This document shows, in pieces, positions 42,010 through 51,655 of a stretch of DNA of 64,000 bases. The stretch's first letter is position 1. Each line of letters opens with the position of its first letter. The position numbers were made by a program, and so were the translations under genes. Origin of the DNA: Steroidobacteraceae bacterium (GTDB taxonomy: Bacteria; Pseudomonadota; Gammaproteobacteria; Steroidobacterales; Steroidobacteraceae); contig JAPZRU010000002.1 of the NCBI GenBank assembly GCA_027531255.1, forward strand, positions 248,001 through 312,000, given 5' to 3'. The notes under the pieces were generated by a model, which did not search any database, was not told where the DNA came from, and saw only the letters and a list, made by a program, of their open reading frames with translations.

Positions 42010-43839
42010 ATGCCCGACACGACGCGCCCCGGTCCCACGCCGGCCGACTCGACCGTCCAGAAGGACACCGCCAAGGCGGGTCCCGCGAGCGGCAAGCCCT
42101 CCACGCCGAAGCCCGCGCCCACCGCGGACGACATCGACCGCGCCTTCCGCGCCGCGCTGTCGAAGTTCACCGGCGGCCTCTCGCCGACCACGTTCGTGAC
42201 CGCGTGGGCGGACTGGGCTTCGCAGCTCGCGGCCTCGCCGGGTCGCCAGTGGGAGTTGCAGCAGGAGGCGGCCCGACGCGCGCTCGACAACTGGCAGTTC
42301 GCCGCACGCGCCATCGGCGGCCAGCCCGCCTCGCCGACCGAGGGGCTGGACGGCGATGCCGACAAGCGCTTCGAGGGCGAGCTCTGGTCGCAGTACCCGT
42401 ACAACCTGTGGGCGCGAGTGTTCCAGAACGGCGCCGGCTTCCTGAAGGGCCTGCCGCGCGACGTCGACGGCCTGCGTGAGTACCACGCCGAGCTCGTGAA
42501 CTTCACGGTCACGCAGTGGCTCGACGCGCTGTCGCCCACCAACTTCCTGGCCACGAACCCCGAGCTCGCGGAGCTGACGCGCACCGAGGGCGGCGACAAC
42601 CTGATGCGGGGCGCCCAGCACCTCGTCGAGGACACCGCGCGCGCGATGCGCGGCGAGGGCCCGGTCGGCGTCGAGGCCTTCGAGGTCGGGAGGAGCGTCG
42701 CGGTCACGCCCGGCAAGGTCGTGTACCGCAACGCGCTGATCGAGCTGCTGCAGTACTCGCCCACCACGCCGGACGTGCACGCCGAGCCCGTCTTGATCGT
42801 GCCGGCGTGGATCATGAAGTACTACATCCTCGACCTGAGCCCGAAGAACTCGCTCGTGAAGTACCTCGTGGACCAGGGCCACACGGTCTTCATGGTGTCG
42901 TGGAAGAACCCGGAGCCGGGCGATCGCGACTTCGGGATGGACGACTACCTCACGCTCGGGCTGAAGGCCGCGATCGACGCCGTCAGCGCGATCACGCACG
43001 GCCGGAAGATCCACGCCACCGGCTACTGCATCGGCGGCACGCTGCTGTCGATAGGCAGCGCCACGCTCGCGCGCGAGGGCGACGACCGCCTCGCCAGCGT
43101 CACGCTGTTCGCGGCGCAGACCGATTTCTCGGAGCCGGGCGAGCTGTCGCTGTTCATCAACCCGAGCCAGCTCGCGATGCTGGAAGCGCAGATGGCGCAG
43201 GCCGGCGTGCTGGACTCGAAGCAGATGGGTGGCGCGTTCCAGATGCTGCGGCCGCGCGACCTGATCTGGCAGCCGATGATCAACAGCTACCTCAAGGGCG
43301 CGCGCGACCCGATGATCGACCTGATGGCGTGGAACGCCGACGGCACGCGCATGCCCTACCGGATGCACACCGAGTACCTGTACCGGCTCTACCTCGACAA
43401 CGAGCTGTCGACCGGCCGGTTCCCGGTCTACGGCGAACCGGTGCGCCTGTCCGACGTGCGCGTGCCGATGTTCGTGGTCGGCACCGAGACCGACCACGTC
43501 GCGCCGTGGAAGAGCGTCTACAAGGTCGAGAACCTGGTGCGCTCCGACGACTTCACGTTCCTGCTGACGAGCGGCGGCCACAACGCCGGCATCGTCAGCG
43601 GGCCGGTGCACCCGAAGCGGCGGCACCGCGTGCACACGCGCCGCCTCGCGGACCGGCACCTGACGCCGGACGAGTGGACGAAGGCGGTCGCGCCGCAGAC
43701 GGGCTCGTGGTGGCCGGTGTGGGCGAAGTGGCTGGCCGATCACTCCAGCAGCCGTGTCGCACCGCCGTCGCTCGGCGCACCGGCCGCGGGCTATGCGCCG
43801 ATCGAGGACGCGCCGGGCCGCTACGTCCGGATGCGCTGA
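42010..43839 (+). CDS. phaC: Class I poly(3-hydroxyalkanoate) synthase
   Basis: A 609-residue polymerase that links 3-hydroxyacyl-CoA into storage polyester on granules. The lipase-like box is GYCIGG with catalytic Cys340; Asp495 (ETDHVAPW) and His524 (GGHNAG) complete the triad. Also present are ELWSQYPYNLW, YHAELVNFTVTQWLDALSPT and VPAWIMKYYILDLSPKNSL, all class I marks. The first 45 residues are a disordered Lys/Pro/Ala extension. phaA, phaB and phasin genes are not in the window. A sigma-70-like promoter and an AGGA ribosome site precede ATG 42010. Confidence 0.95.
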   Translation: MPDTTRPGPTPADSTVQKDTAKAGPASGKPSTPKPAPTADDIDRAFRAALSKFTGGLSPTTFVTAWADWASQLAASPGRQWELQQEAARRALDNWQFAARAIGGQPASPTEGLDGDADKRFEGELWSQYPYNLWARVFQNGAGFLKGLPRDVDGLREYHAELVNFTVTQWLDALSPTNFLATNPELAELTRTEGGDNLMRGAQHLVEDTARAMRGEGPVGVEAFEVGRSVAVTPGKVVYRNALIELLQYSPTTPDVHAEPVLIVPAWIMKYYILDLSPKNSLVKYLVDQGHTVFMVSWKNPEPGDRDFGMDDYLTLGLKAAIDAVSAITHGRKIHATGYCIGGTLLSIGSATLAREGDDRLASVTLFAAQTDFSEPGELSLFINPSQLAMLEAQMAQAGVLDSKQMGGAFQMLRPRDLIWQPMINSYLKGARDPMIDLMAWNADGTRMPYRMHTEYLYRLYLDNELSTGRFPVYGEPVRLSDVRVPMFVVGTETDHVAPWKSVYKVENLVRSDDFTFLLTSGGHNAGIVSGPVHPKRRHRVHTRRLADRHLTPDEWTKAVAPQTGSWWPVWAKWLADHSSSRVAPPSLGAPAAGYAPIEDAPGRYVRMR

Positions 43840-43851
43840 GGGCATCCTTGT

Positions 43852-43879
43852 CGCGGCGCAGCGGGGCGCGCCGCGGTTT
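43852..43879 (+). terminator. Hairpin after phaC
   Basis: CGCGGCGC (43852-43859) pairs with GCGCCGCG (43868-43875) around an 8-nt loop, then GTTT. It lies 12 nt beyond the phaC stop. Confidence 0.5.
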
Positions 43880-44037
43880 GACGGAATACGGAACCGGGCG
43901 CAACCTGCCGCGGGCAACGGCGAAGCTCGCGGCAGCGTCCGACCGACCGTGATCGTGATCGTGATCCGGTTCGCACGGACGCTGCGGGCTCCCTGCTATA
44001 CAGGCGGCGCCCGGGCCGAGGGCGCCGAAACGAAGAC

Positions 44038-45963
44038 ATGCCCCGCCTGCCATCCGCGCCGCTCGGCGCCGCCCTGCTGACCGCCGCATTCGCGGCCCCG
44101 GCGCTCGCCGCTCCCGCGGAAGAAGCGTTCCGCATCCTGCACGCCGAGCGCGTCGCGCTCGACGGCCTGCAGGCCGAGCGTGCGCGCGCCGCAGCCGCCG
44201 GCGGCGAAACCGCCGCACCACCCGCCGGCGCGCACGACGGGGCCGCCGGCCCGCGCGTGCAGTTCGAGGGCTACGGCCGTCGCTTCGAGCTCGAGCTCGA
44301 GCGCAACTCGCGCCTCGCACCCGCACTCGCCGCGCTGCCCGATGCACCGGCCGTGTGGCGCGGCGAGCTCGCGGGCCAGCCAGGCTCGTGGGTGCGGCTC
44401 ACGGTCGCGAGCGGCCGGGCGCACGGCATGATCTGGGACGGACGCGATCTCTACGTGATCGAGCCGGCCGCGGACGCGCAGCCGCACCTCGTGAACGCGC
44501 CCGTCGCGAGCTCGACCGCCGCCGCCCGCACGGCCGGCACCGCGAGCGACACCGTCGTCTACCGACTCTCGGACACTCTCGTGCCCGCCGACAGCGCACT
44601 CTGCGGCGTGCGCACGCTCACGCAGCCGGCGGGCGAGCGCAACGGGCTCGACGCCTACCGCCGCCTCGTCGGCGAACTGCAGTACGGCGCGGCGAACGGC
44701 ACCGCCGCGCCGCCGACGGCGAACGCGACCGCGCCGACGCGGCGGCTGCAGCTCACCGCGGTCGCCGACTACGAGCTCTCGGTGCGCGTCGGCGTGACCG
44801 GCGCGCGCGACCGCATCGTCGCCCGCTTCAACAGCATCGACGGCATCTTCAGCGAGCAGGTCGGCGTGCAGATCGAACTGCTCGGCGTGCCCGCGGTGTT
44901 CCAGACGCCGCAGCAGCCGTTCAGCAGCAGCTCGGCCAGCACGCTGCTCGAGCAGGTCGGCACCTACCGGCAGTCGCTCTCGCAGCGCGGCGGCCTGACG
45001 CACCTCGTGACCGGTCGCGATCTCGACGGCACGACGGTCGGCATCGCCTACATCGGCGCGCTCTGCAGCACGCGCTTCGGCGTCTCGCTCAGCGAGAACT
45101 CCGGCTCGTTCGCGGAGCTGATCGCCGCGCACGAGATCGGCCATAATTTCGGGGCGCCGCACGATGGCGAGGACGCCTGCGCGACGACGCCCTCGAACCA
45201 GTTCCTGATGGCGCCGCGCGTGAACGGCAGCCGCACGTTCTCCGACTGCAGCCTGGCGCAGATGCGCGCGCAGCTGGCCACGGCGCAGTGCCTGCTGCCC
45301 CCGACGACCGCCAGCGTCGATCTCGCGGTCGGCGCCGATCCGGCGCCGGCCGACGCCGTGGCCGGCGCGCCGTTCACCGTGCGCGCGACCCTCGCGAACG
45401 TCGGCACCGCGGCGGCGTCGAACGCCAGGCTGCGGTTCGCGCTGCCTGCGGGAGTCACCGCGCTCGACGGCACCGCGACGGGCGGCGGCACGTGCGCGAC
45501 CGAGGCCGGCGGCATCGCCTGCAGCTGGAGTTCGTTCGGCGCGGGCGCCAGCGCCACCGTCGCGGTTCGGCTGCAGGCCGCCGCCGCCGGCAGCTACCCG
45601 GTGAGCCTGCTGTCCTCGGCCCCCGGCGACGCGAGCCCGGCCAACGACGCGGCGAGCGTCACGGTGGTCGTGGCGACGCCGGCCGCTGCGACGACTCCCG
45701 CCCCGACGCCGGCGCCCGCGACGCCGGTCGCCGCGCCGCCGGCGACCGGCGGCGGTGGCGGCGTCCTGGACTACGCGGCCCTGCTCGCGCTGCTCGGGGC
45801 GAGCCTGCTGCGCCTCTACGGAGCGCGCCCGCAGCGCATCACGTCAGCACGACGAGCAGGTCCTTCGCATCGACGTGCTGCCCGGGCTTCGCGAGCACCT
45901 CGGCGATCACGCCGTCCCGTTCGGCCCGCACCGCCGCCTCCATCTTCATCGCCTCGAGCGTGA
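44038..45963 (+). CDS. Secreted reprolysin-like zinc metalloprotease with C-terminal sorting tail
   Basis: A 641-codon frame. Signal peptide (1-24), pro-region with VWRGELAGQPGSWVRLTV, a metzincin domain (about 240-425) with the full zinc motif HEIGHNFGAPHD (His365, His369, His375) and paired Cys, then a DUF11-like beta-domain (430-550), a Pro/Ala/Thr linker and GGGGGVLDYAALLALLGASL with RLYGARPQR, resembling a GlyGly-CTERM sorting tail. The protein should naturally end near there; instead 35 more codons antisense to pyc follow to the stop at 45963. TATACA (43997-44002) could be its -10 box. Confidence 0.82.
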   Translation: MPRLPSAPLGAALLTAAFAAPALAAPAEEAFRILHAERVALDGLQAERARAAAAGGETAAPPAGAHDGAAGPRVQFEGYGRRFELELERNSRLAPALAALPDAPAVWRGELAGQPGSWVRLTVASGRAHGMIWDGRDLYVIEPAADAQPHLVNAPVASSTAAARTAGTASDTVVYRLSDTLVPADSALCGVRTLTQPAGERNGLDAYRRLVGELQYGAANGTAAPPTANATAPTRRLQLTAVADYELSVRVGVTGARDRIVARFNSIDGIFSEQVGVQIELLGVPAVFQTPQQPFSSSSASTLLEQVGTYRQSLSQRGGLTHLVTGRDLDGTTVGIAYIGALCSTRFGVSLSENSGSFAELIAAHEIGHNFGAPHDGEDACATTPSNQFLMAPRVNGSRTFSDCSLAQMRAQLATAQCLLPPTTASVDLAVGADPAPADAVAGAPFTVRATLANVGTAAASNARLRFALPAGVTALDGTATGGGTCATEAGGIACSWSSFGAGASATVAVRLQAAAAGSYPVSLLSSAPGDASPANDAASVTVVVATPAAATTPAPTPAPATPVAAPPATGGGGGVLDYAALLALLGASLLRLYGARPQRITSARRAGPSHRRAARASRAPRRSRRPVRPAPPPPSSSPRA

Positions 45964-48900
45964 CGAGCGCATCGCCGCGCGCGACCTTTGCGCCCGGCGT
46001 CGCCGCCACCGTGACGACCGTGCCAGGCATCGGCGCACCGACGTGCGCGGCGTTGCCGGCCTCGGCCTTGCGCGTCGGGGGGCGCTTCGCGACCTTCGAG
46101 CGATCCTGCACGCGGACCGAGCGAGGCTGGCCGTTCAGCTCGAAGAACACGGTGCGCGTACCGTCCTCGTGCGCCTCGCTGGTCGTGACGAAGCGGACGA
46201 TCAGCGTCTTGCCGCGCTCGAGGTCGAACGACAGTTCCTCGCCCGGGTCCATCCCGTAGAAGAAGGTCGGCGTCGGCAGGGTCGCGACGTTGCCGTAGTG
46301 CGAGCGCTCCTTCGCGTAGTCGAGGAACACCTTCGGGTACATCAGGCAGGACGCGAGTTCGACGTCGGTGATCGCGCGACCCGCCTTCCGCTCCGCGGTC
46401 GCGCGCTCGGCCGCGAGGTCCGCGGGCGCGAGCACCTCACCGGGCCGCACCGTCAGCGGCTTCTCGCCCTTCAGGATCTTCTGCTGCAGCCGCTCGGGGA
46501 AGCCGCCGTACGGCTGGCCGAGGTCGCCGCGGAACAGTTGCACGACGCTCTCGGGGAACGCGATCTCGTGGTCGGGGTCCTCGACCTGGGCACGGGACAG
46601 TCCGCTCGTGACCATCATGATCGCCATGTCGCCGACGACCTTCGAGCTCGGCGTCACCTTGACGATGTCGCCGAACATCTCGTTGACCTCGGCGTACGCG
46701 CGCGCGACCTCCGGCCAACGGTGATCCTCGATGCCGAGCGAGCGCGCCTGCTCGCGCAGGTTCGTGTACTGCCCGCCGGGCATGCCGTGCACGTACACCT
46801 CGGACGCGCCGGAACGGATGTCGCTCTCGAACGCGCCGTAGAGGCGCCGCACCTGCTCCCAGTAGCCCGAGATCGCGCGCAGCTTCTCGGGATCGAGCCC
46901 GGTGTCGCGCGGCGAGTGCCGCAGCGCCTCGACGATGGAGCCCAGGTTCGGCTGCGAGGTCAGCCCGCTCATCGAGTCGAGCGCGCCGTCCACCGCGTCG
47001 CAGCCCGCCTCGATCGCCATCAGCACGCTCGCCGCCGAGATGCCGCTCGTGTCGTGCGTGTGGAAGTGGATCGGGATCCCGATCTCCTGCTTCAGGGCCT
47101 TCACGAGCGTGTACGCCGCGCGCGGCTGGCAGAGGCCCGCCATGTCCTTGATGCCGAGCACGTGCGCGCCCGCGCGCTCGAGCGCCTTCGCCATCGTGAC
47201 GTAGTACTTCAGGTCGTACTTGCGCTCGCGCGGGTCGGACAGGTTGCCCGTGTAGCAGATCGCCGCCTCCGCGACCCTGCCCTCCTCCGCCACCGCCTCG
47301 ATCGCGAGGCGCATGTTCTCGACCCAGTTCAGCGAGTCGAAGATGCGGAACACGTCGATGCCTTCCTTCGCGGCCTGCCGCACGAAGTAGCGCACCACGT
47401 TGTCCGGGTAGTTCGCGTAGCCGACGCCGTTCGACGCGCGCAGCAGCATCTGCAGCAGCAGGTTCGGCATCGCGGCCCGGAACTGCGCGAGGCGGTCCCA
47501 GGGGCACTCCTTCAGGAAGCGCATCGCGACGTCGAAGGTCGCGCCGCCCCAGCACTCCACGGAGTACAGCTGCGGCAGCCAGTGCGCGTAGTGCGGCGCG
47601 ATCGCCGCCATGTCGTGCGTGCGGAAACGCGTCGCCAGCAGCGACTGGTGTGCGTCGCGCATGGTCGTGTCGGTGACCAGCACGCGCTCCTGCGCGAGCA
47701 TCCAGTCCGCGAGCGCCTTCGGGCCCTGCGCGTCGAGCAGCTGCTTGGTGCCCGGCGGCGGCGTGGCCGCCGCGTCCAGCCGCGGCGCGCGCGGCAGCGT
47801 CAGCCGCGCCGGCTTCGGCCGCCCCTTCACCTCGGGGTTGCCGTTCACGATCACGTCGCCGATGAAATTCAGGAGGCGCGTCGCGCGGTCCCGGCGGCGC
47901 GGGAAGTCGAACAGCTCCGGCGTCTCGTCGATGAACTTGGTCGTGTAGTCGCCGTAGGCGAACTTCGGGTGCTGGATCACCTGGTCCAGGAAGCGCAGGT
48001 TCGTGACGACCCCGCGGATCCGGAACTCCCACAGCGCGCGGTGCATCCGGCGGATCGTCTCCTCCGGGGTCGGCGCCCACGCGGTCACCTTCACCAGCAG
48101 CGAGTCGTACGACCGGCCGATGAACGCGCCGGAATACGCGGTGCCCGCGTCGAGCCGGATGCCGAAGCCTGCCGGGCTGCGGTAGGCGCTGATCCGGCCG
48201 TAGTCCGGGATGAAGTCGTTCTCCGGGTCCTCGGTGGTCACGCGGCACTGCATCGCGTGGCCGGTGATGCGGATCTCGTCCTGCACCGGCACGCCGCTGC
48301 CGGGCGTGCCGATCGCGTGCCCTTCCGAGACGCGGATCTGCGCCTTCACCACGTCGATGCCGGTGACCATCTCGGTCACCGTGTGCTCGACCTGGATGCG
48401 CGGATTCACCTCGATGAAGTAGATCTTCCCGGTGTCCGCGTCCTGCAGGAACTCGACGGTGCCGGCGCAGCGGTAGTTCACCGCCCGGCCGATCTTGAGC
48501 GCCTGCTCGCAGAGCGCCTCGCGCTCCGCCTGGCTCATGAACGCGGCCGGCGCGCGCTCGACCACCTTCTGGTTGCGGCGCTGCACGGTGCAGTCGCGCT
48601 CCCACAGGTGCACGAGGTTGCCGTGCGCGTCGCCGAGCAGCTGCACTTCCACGTGCCGCGCGCGCCGGATCAGCTTCTCGAGGTAGACCTCGTCGTTGCC
48701 GAACGCGGCCTTCGCCTCGCGCCGGGCGGCACCGACCTTCTCCACGAGCTCCGCGGCGGACTCGACGACGCGCATGCCGCGCCCGCCGCCGCCCCAGCTC
48801 GCCTTCAACATCACCGGAAAGCCGACCTCGGCCGCGAGCCTCTCGACCCCGGCGGGATCGTGCGGCAGCGGCGGCGTCGCCGGCATCACCGGCACGCCGG

Positions 48901-49351
48901 CGGACACCGCGAGGTTGCGCGCCGAGACCTTGTTGCCGAGGGTGCGCATGGTGTCGGGCGTCGGCCCGACGAAGACCATCCCCGCAGCCGCCACGGCCTC
49001 CGCGAACTCCGGGTTCTCGGAGAGAAAACCGTAGCCCGGGTGCACCGCATCGCAGTGCGCCTCGCGCGCGATCCGCACGATGTCCTCGACGTCGAGGTAG
49101 GCCTCGATCGCGCCCTTGCCCTCGCCGACGAGATAGCTCTCGTCCGCCTTGGTCCGGTGCAGCGAGAAGCGGTCCTCGCGGGAGTAGATCGCGACGGTGC
49201 GGATGCCGAGCTCGTTCGCCGCCCGCATCACGCGGATGGCGATCTCGCCGCGATTCGCGATCAGCAGGCGGCCGATCCGGCGCGGGCCGTCGGTCGATGC
49301 CGGGGCGGGTCCCCGGCCGGTGCCGGGTCCCGCTCCTCGTTCGATGCTCAT
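45839..49351 (-). CDS. pyc: Pyruvate carboxylase
   Basis: A 1170-residue single-chain biotin enzyme that makes oxaloacetate from pyruvate and bicarbonate. Biotin carboxylase domain (about 25-480): LLIANRGEIAIRVMRAANEL, HPGYGFLSEN, KASWGGGGRGMRVV, EVNPRIQVEHTVTEMVTG. Carboxyltransferase domain (about 560-860): DTTMRDAHQSLLATR, GIKDMAGLCQPRAA, HFHTHDTSG. Allosteric linker, then the biotinyl domain with EAMKM (Lys1136). Start ATG 49351 fits the domain start; the longer open frame beyond is the chemoreceptor remnant. The 3' end overlaps the convergent protease gene. TATAGT (minus strand, 49407-49412) may be its -10 box. Confidence 0.95.
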   Translation of the reverse strand: MSIERGAGPGTGRGPAPASTDGPRRIGRLLIANRGEIAIRVMRAANELGIRTVAIYSREDRFSLHRTKADESYLVGEGKGAIEAYLDVEDIVRIAREAHCDAVHPGYGFLSENPEFAEAVAAAGMVFVGPTPDTMRTLGNKVSARNLAVSAGVPVMPATPPLPHDPAGVERLAAEVGFPVMLKASWGGGGRGMRVVESAAELVEKVGAARREAKAAFGNDEVYLEKLIRRARHVEVQLLGDAHGNLVHLWERDCTVQRRNQKVVERAPAAFMSQAEREALCEQALKIGRAVNYRCAGTVEFLQDADTGKIYFIEVNPRIQVEHTVTEMVTGIDVVKAQIRVSEGHAIGTPGSGVPVQDEIRITGHAMQCRVTTEDPENDFIPDYGRISAYRSPAGFGIRLDAGTAYSGAFIGRSYDSLLVKVTAWAPTPEETIRRMHRALWEFRIRGVVTNLRFLDQVIQHPKFAYGDYTTKFIDETPELFDFPRRRDRATRLLNFIGDVIVNGNPEVKGRPKPARLTLPRAPRLDAAATPPPGTKQLLDAQGPKALADWMLAQERVLVTDTTMRDAHQSLLATRFRTHDMAAIAPHYAHWLPQLYSVECWGGATFDVAMRFLKECPWDRLAQFRAAMPNLLLQMLLRASNGVGYANYPDNVVRYFVRQAAKEGIDVFRIFDSLNWVENMRLAIEAVAEEGRVAEAAICYTGNLSDPRERKYDLKYYVTMAKALERAGAHVLGIKDMAGLCQPRAAYTLVKALKQEIGIPIHFHTHDTSGISAASVLMAIEAGCDAVDGALDSMSGLTSQPNLGSIVEALRHSPRDTGLDPEKLRAISGYWEQVRRLYGAFESDIRSGASEVYVHGMPGGQYTNLREQARSLGIEDHRWPEVARAYAEVNEMFGDIVKVTPSSKVVGDMAIMMVTSGLSRAQVEDPDHEIAFPESVVQLFRGDLGQPYGGFPERLQQKILKGEKPLTVRPGEVLAPADLAAERATAERKAGRAITDVELASCLMYPKVFLDYAKERSHYGNVATLPTPTFFYGMDPGEELSFDLERGKTLIVRFVTTSEAHEDGTRTVFFELNGQPRSVRVQDRSKVAKRPPTRKAEAGNAAHVGAPMPGTVVTVAATPGAKVARGDALVTLEAMKMEAAVRAERDGVIAEVLAKPGQHVDAKDLLVVLT

Positions 49352-49499
49352 GGTGATCCCCGTGGGGCGGGCCCCGGCCGGTGGTCCGGGCGCAGCCGCG
49401 ATCGCGACTATAGCCGCTGGTCCAGCCTGCTGCACCGCAGTAAGGGCCCGAGGCGGCGGCGCGGTGGAGCAGCGGCGCGGCACCGCCGGCGGCCGGGCG

Positions 49500-49879
49500 G
49501 CGCGGCCGTGACCGCCAGCTGCTTCGCCTGCGCCGCGTCGTCCGCGTTCTGCTTCACGGTCGAGGTCATCTCCTCCATCGAGGACGCGGTCTCCTCCAGG
49601 CTCGAGGCCTGCTCCTCGGTCCGCTGCGAGAGGTTCGTGTTGCCCTTCGAGATCTCCTCCGCGCCGGTGCTGACCTCGACCCAGCAGGGCCTCGAGCGCC
49701 TGCTTCTTCACCGGATCCTGCGTGCGCTCGACCGCCTTGCCCATGTCGATCACGACGTTTTCGGCGGGGTGCTTCGCGCGCGCCTTCAGCGCGCCGATGT
49801 AGGCGGCCGCGTCGGCGGTCGGCGCAGTGCCGTCGCTCAGCCTCCGGATCAGCGCGGCGCGCAGCGCCGCCATGTTCAC
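49500..49879 (-). pseudogene. Remnant of a methyl-accepting chemotaxis protein gene
   Basis: On the minus strand a short frame from ATG 49879 (DAAAYIGALKARAKHPAENV to [12 protein letters not shown]), which I cannot place, joins in a changed frame to [40 protein letters not shown] and [14 protein letters not shown]. The latter is the first helix of the chemoreceptor signalling hairpin, including a methylation-site-like [13 protein letters not shown] stretch. The conserved hairpin tip and everything after are missing. About 59 residues of a ~300-residue signalling domain remain. Confidence 0.65.
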
Positions 49880-49941
49880 GGCCGTGTCGCAGAGCGCTCG
49901 AGATTCCCCTCCGCCGGCTGGAGAGGGATTGAGGGTTTTCC

Positions 49942-51171
49942 TCAGGCCGCGCCGCGCGTCCGGGCCCGGAACGAGCCCGTTTCGAGGTCGGCGTACTCCG
50001 CCTCGCGGAACACCGTGCGGTTGCGACCGTCGCCCTTGGCTTCATAGAGCGCCTCGTCGGCGAGCTGCACGAAGCCGTGGGGCGTGCGCTCGAGCGTCGG
50101 CCAGACGTAAGCGGCGCCGACACTGACCGTCACGCCGCGCGCGACCGGCGAATCCCCGTGGGGAATGCCGAGGCTCGACACGCCGGCGTGGATGCGGTTG
50201 CCGAACTCCGCGACGGCCTCGCGCGAGGGATCGTAGAGCACGATCGCGAACTCCTCGCCGCCGTAGCGCGCGACGAAGTCGAGCGGCCGGCGCGCCGCGC
50301 GGGCCAGCGCCGCCGCCACCGCCTTCAGGCATTCGTCGCCGGCCTGGTGCCCGTGCCGATCGTTGAAGCGCTTGAAGAAGTCGATGTCGACCAGCAGCAG
50401 CGCGAGCGGCACGCCGTCGCGCTGCGCCTGCCTCCAGTGCGTGTCGAGGTGTTCGTCGAAGCGCCGGCGGTTGTAGATGCCCGTGAGCCCGTCGCGCGCC
50501 GCGATCTCGGACAGCAGCATCTCCTCGAGGAACTGCGTGCGCACCACCCGCTCGATCGAGGCGGCCACGGTCGCGCCGACCAGGTTCGCACAGAGCAGCA
50601 CGAGCGCGTTGTAGGCCAGCTGCGTCTCGGGCACGTCGCCCGCGAAGCCGAGCGCGAGGTACGCTCCCCAGAGGATCGCGTTGGAGCGCAGCGCCTCGTA
50701 GAACAGCAGGCCCGCCAGGTAGTAGACGAAGATCGTCGCGATCACGACCGTCGGGAACAGCAGGGTCACCCCGCTCCCGCTGGCCTCGATCTCGGCCGCG
50801 ACGAGCGCGATCCCGGGGAGCGGCGCGAGCAGCGGCGCCACCCGCGGGTAGATGTGGCGCCCCTTCTCGAGATAGGTGATCGCGATGCCGGCGACGATGA
50901 CCGGCAGCAGCAGGCCGAACTGCAGCAGGTAGATCGCCCGCTGGTACTCGGGGTCGAGCACGAGCGCGTTCAGCCCCCCGAACGCGAGCGACAGCGCGAC
51001 GGCGAGATACAGGTTGAACCGGATCTGGGTCAGCCGCGTGCGCGCCTGGTCCCGCCGGAATTCCCGCTCCAGCTCGCGCTCGAACTTCAGCCACGGGAAC
51101 CCGGCGCGGAGCTGGCGCTTCGCAGCGGACTCGTCGGTGATCAGCTGCTGGGTCTGGTCCGGGTTCAGCAC
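49942..51171 (-). CDS. Membrane-bound diguanylate cyclase (GGDEF)
   Basis: A 409-residue enzyme that makes cyclic di-GMP. A soluble N-terminus (1-45) is followed by about six helices (50-215) and a GGDEF domain (about 235-395) starting DGLTGIYNRRRFDEHL. The active motif is RYGGEEFAIV, with metal Asp in LLLVDIDFFKRFND. The product-inhibition site RPLD lies five residues before GGEEF, so feedback control is expected. No EAL domain. The membrane part has no known sensor signature. It is the only cyclic-di-GMP gene in the window. Confidence 0.92.
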   Translation of the reverse strand: MLNPDQTQQLITDESAAKRQLRAGFPWLKFERELEREFRRDQARTRLTQIRFNLYLAVALSLAFGGLNALVLDPEYQRAIYLLQFGLLLPVIVAGIAITYLEKGRHIYPRVAPLLAPLPGIALVAAEIEASGSGVTLLFPTVVIATIFVYYLAGLLFYEALRSNAILWGAYLALGFAGDVPETQLAYNALVLLCANLVGATVAASIERVVRTQFLEEMLLSEIAARDGLTGIYNRRRFDEHLDTHWRQAQRDGVPLALLLVDIDFFKRFNDRHGHQAGDECLKAVAAALARAARRPLDFVARYGGEEFAIVLYDPSREAVAEFGNRIHAGVSSLGIPHGDSPVARGVTVSVGAAYVWPTLERTPHGFVQLADEALYEAKGDGRNRTVFREAEYADLETGSFRARTRGAA

Positions 51172-51262
51172 GGCGCGGCGGTCGGACGGGCGGTGGTGCT
51201 ATGTCACACGGACCACGGCCCGTCTACTGCGGAACGGCGCACGAAACTCGCGCCGTGCGGCT

Positions 51263-51550
51263 TCAGTCTTCGCGGGGCTCGCTCGCGGCGCGACGCGCGT
51301 CACGGATGCGGGTGCGCCAGACCTCGAAGGGATCCCAGCCGGGCCCCGAGTCCTCGGCCGTGGGGCCGGCCGTCGGAACGCCGGCGCTCCCGGAGCCCCG
51401 GGCGGCCGCGCCGAGACTGCGGACGGTAGTGACCTGCGCGGAGAGAACCGGACCGGAAGCCCCGACCGCCGTGGGCAGGCTCTCGTCGTTCGCAGCTTCC
51501 AGCAGCGCTACGACCTCGCCCGTATTCGTGTCCGGGTCGGCTGACTGCAT
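51263..51550 (-). CDS. Small hypothetical protein
   Basis: A 95-residue protein that I do not recognise. Composition: Ala/Gly/Ser/Thr-rich disordered middle (residues 30-70) with a more ordered end, GWDPFEVWRTRIRDARRAAS. No signal peptide, helix or Cys. A purine-rich ribosome site (GGGGGAGAAGGG) lies directly before ATG 51550. It sits between the diguanylate cyclase and the shortened kinase, on the same strand as both. Confidence 0.45.
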   Translation of the reverse strand: MQSADPDTNTGEVVALLEAANDESLPTAVGASGPVLSAQVTTVRSLGAAARGSGSAGVPTAGPTAEDSGPGWDPFEVWRTRIRDARRAASEPRED

Positions 51551-51655
51551 CCCTTCTCCCCCACCGGCATTGCGGGAAAGATGTTAAGCGATCTCGGGGT
51601 TTCTCTGTGACGTCGATCACATGAAGATTGCGTGGCTGCGGTGCGACGTCGCGCG

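Noticed and set aside
49352-49879. An N-terminal extension of pyruvate carboxylase up to ATG 49879
   Set aside because: The extension contains a chemoreceptor remnant in another frame and no conserved Pyc sequence; ATG 49351 with a ribosome site fits the domain start.
45755-50047. A 1430-codon open frame on the plus strand
   Set aside because: It is antisense to pyruvate carboxylase, whose domains are all recognisable on the minus strand.
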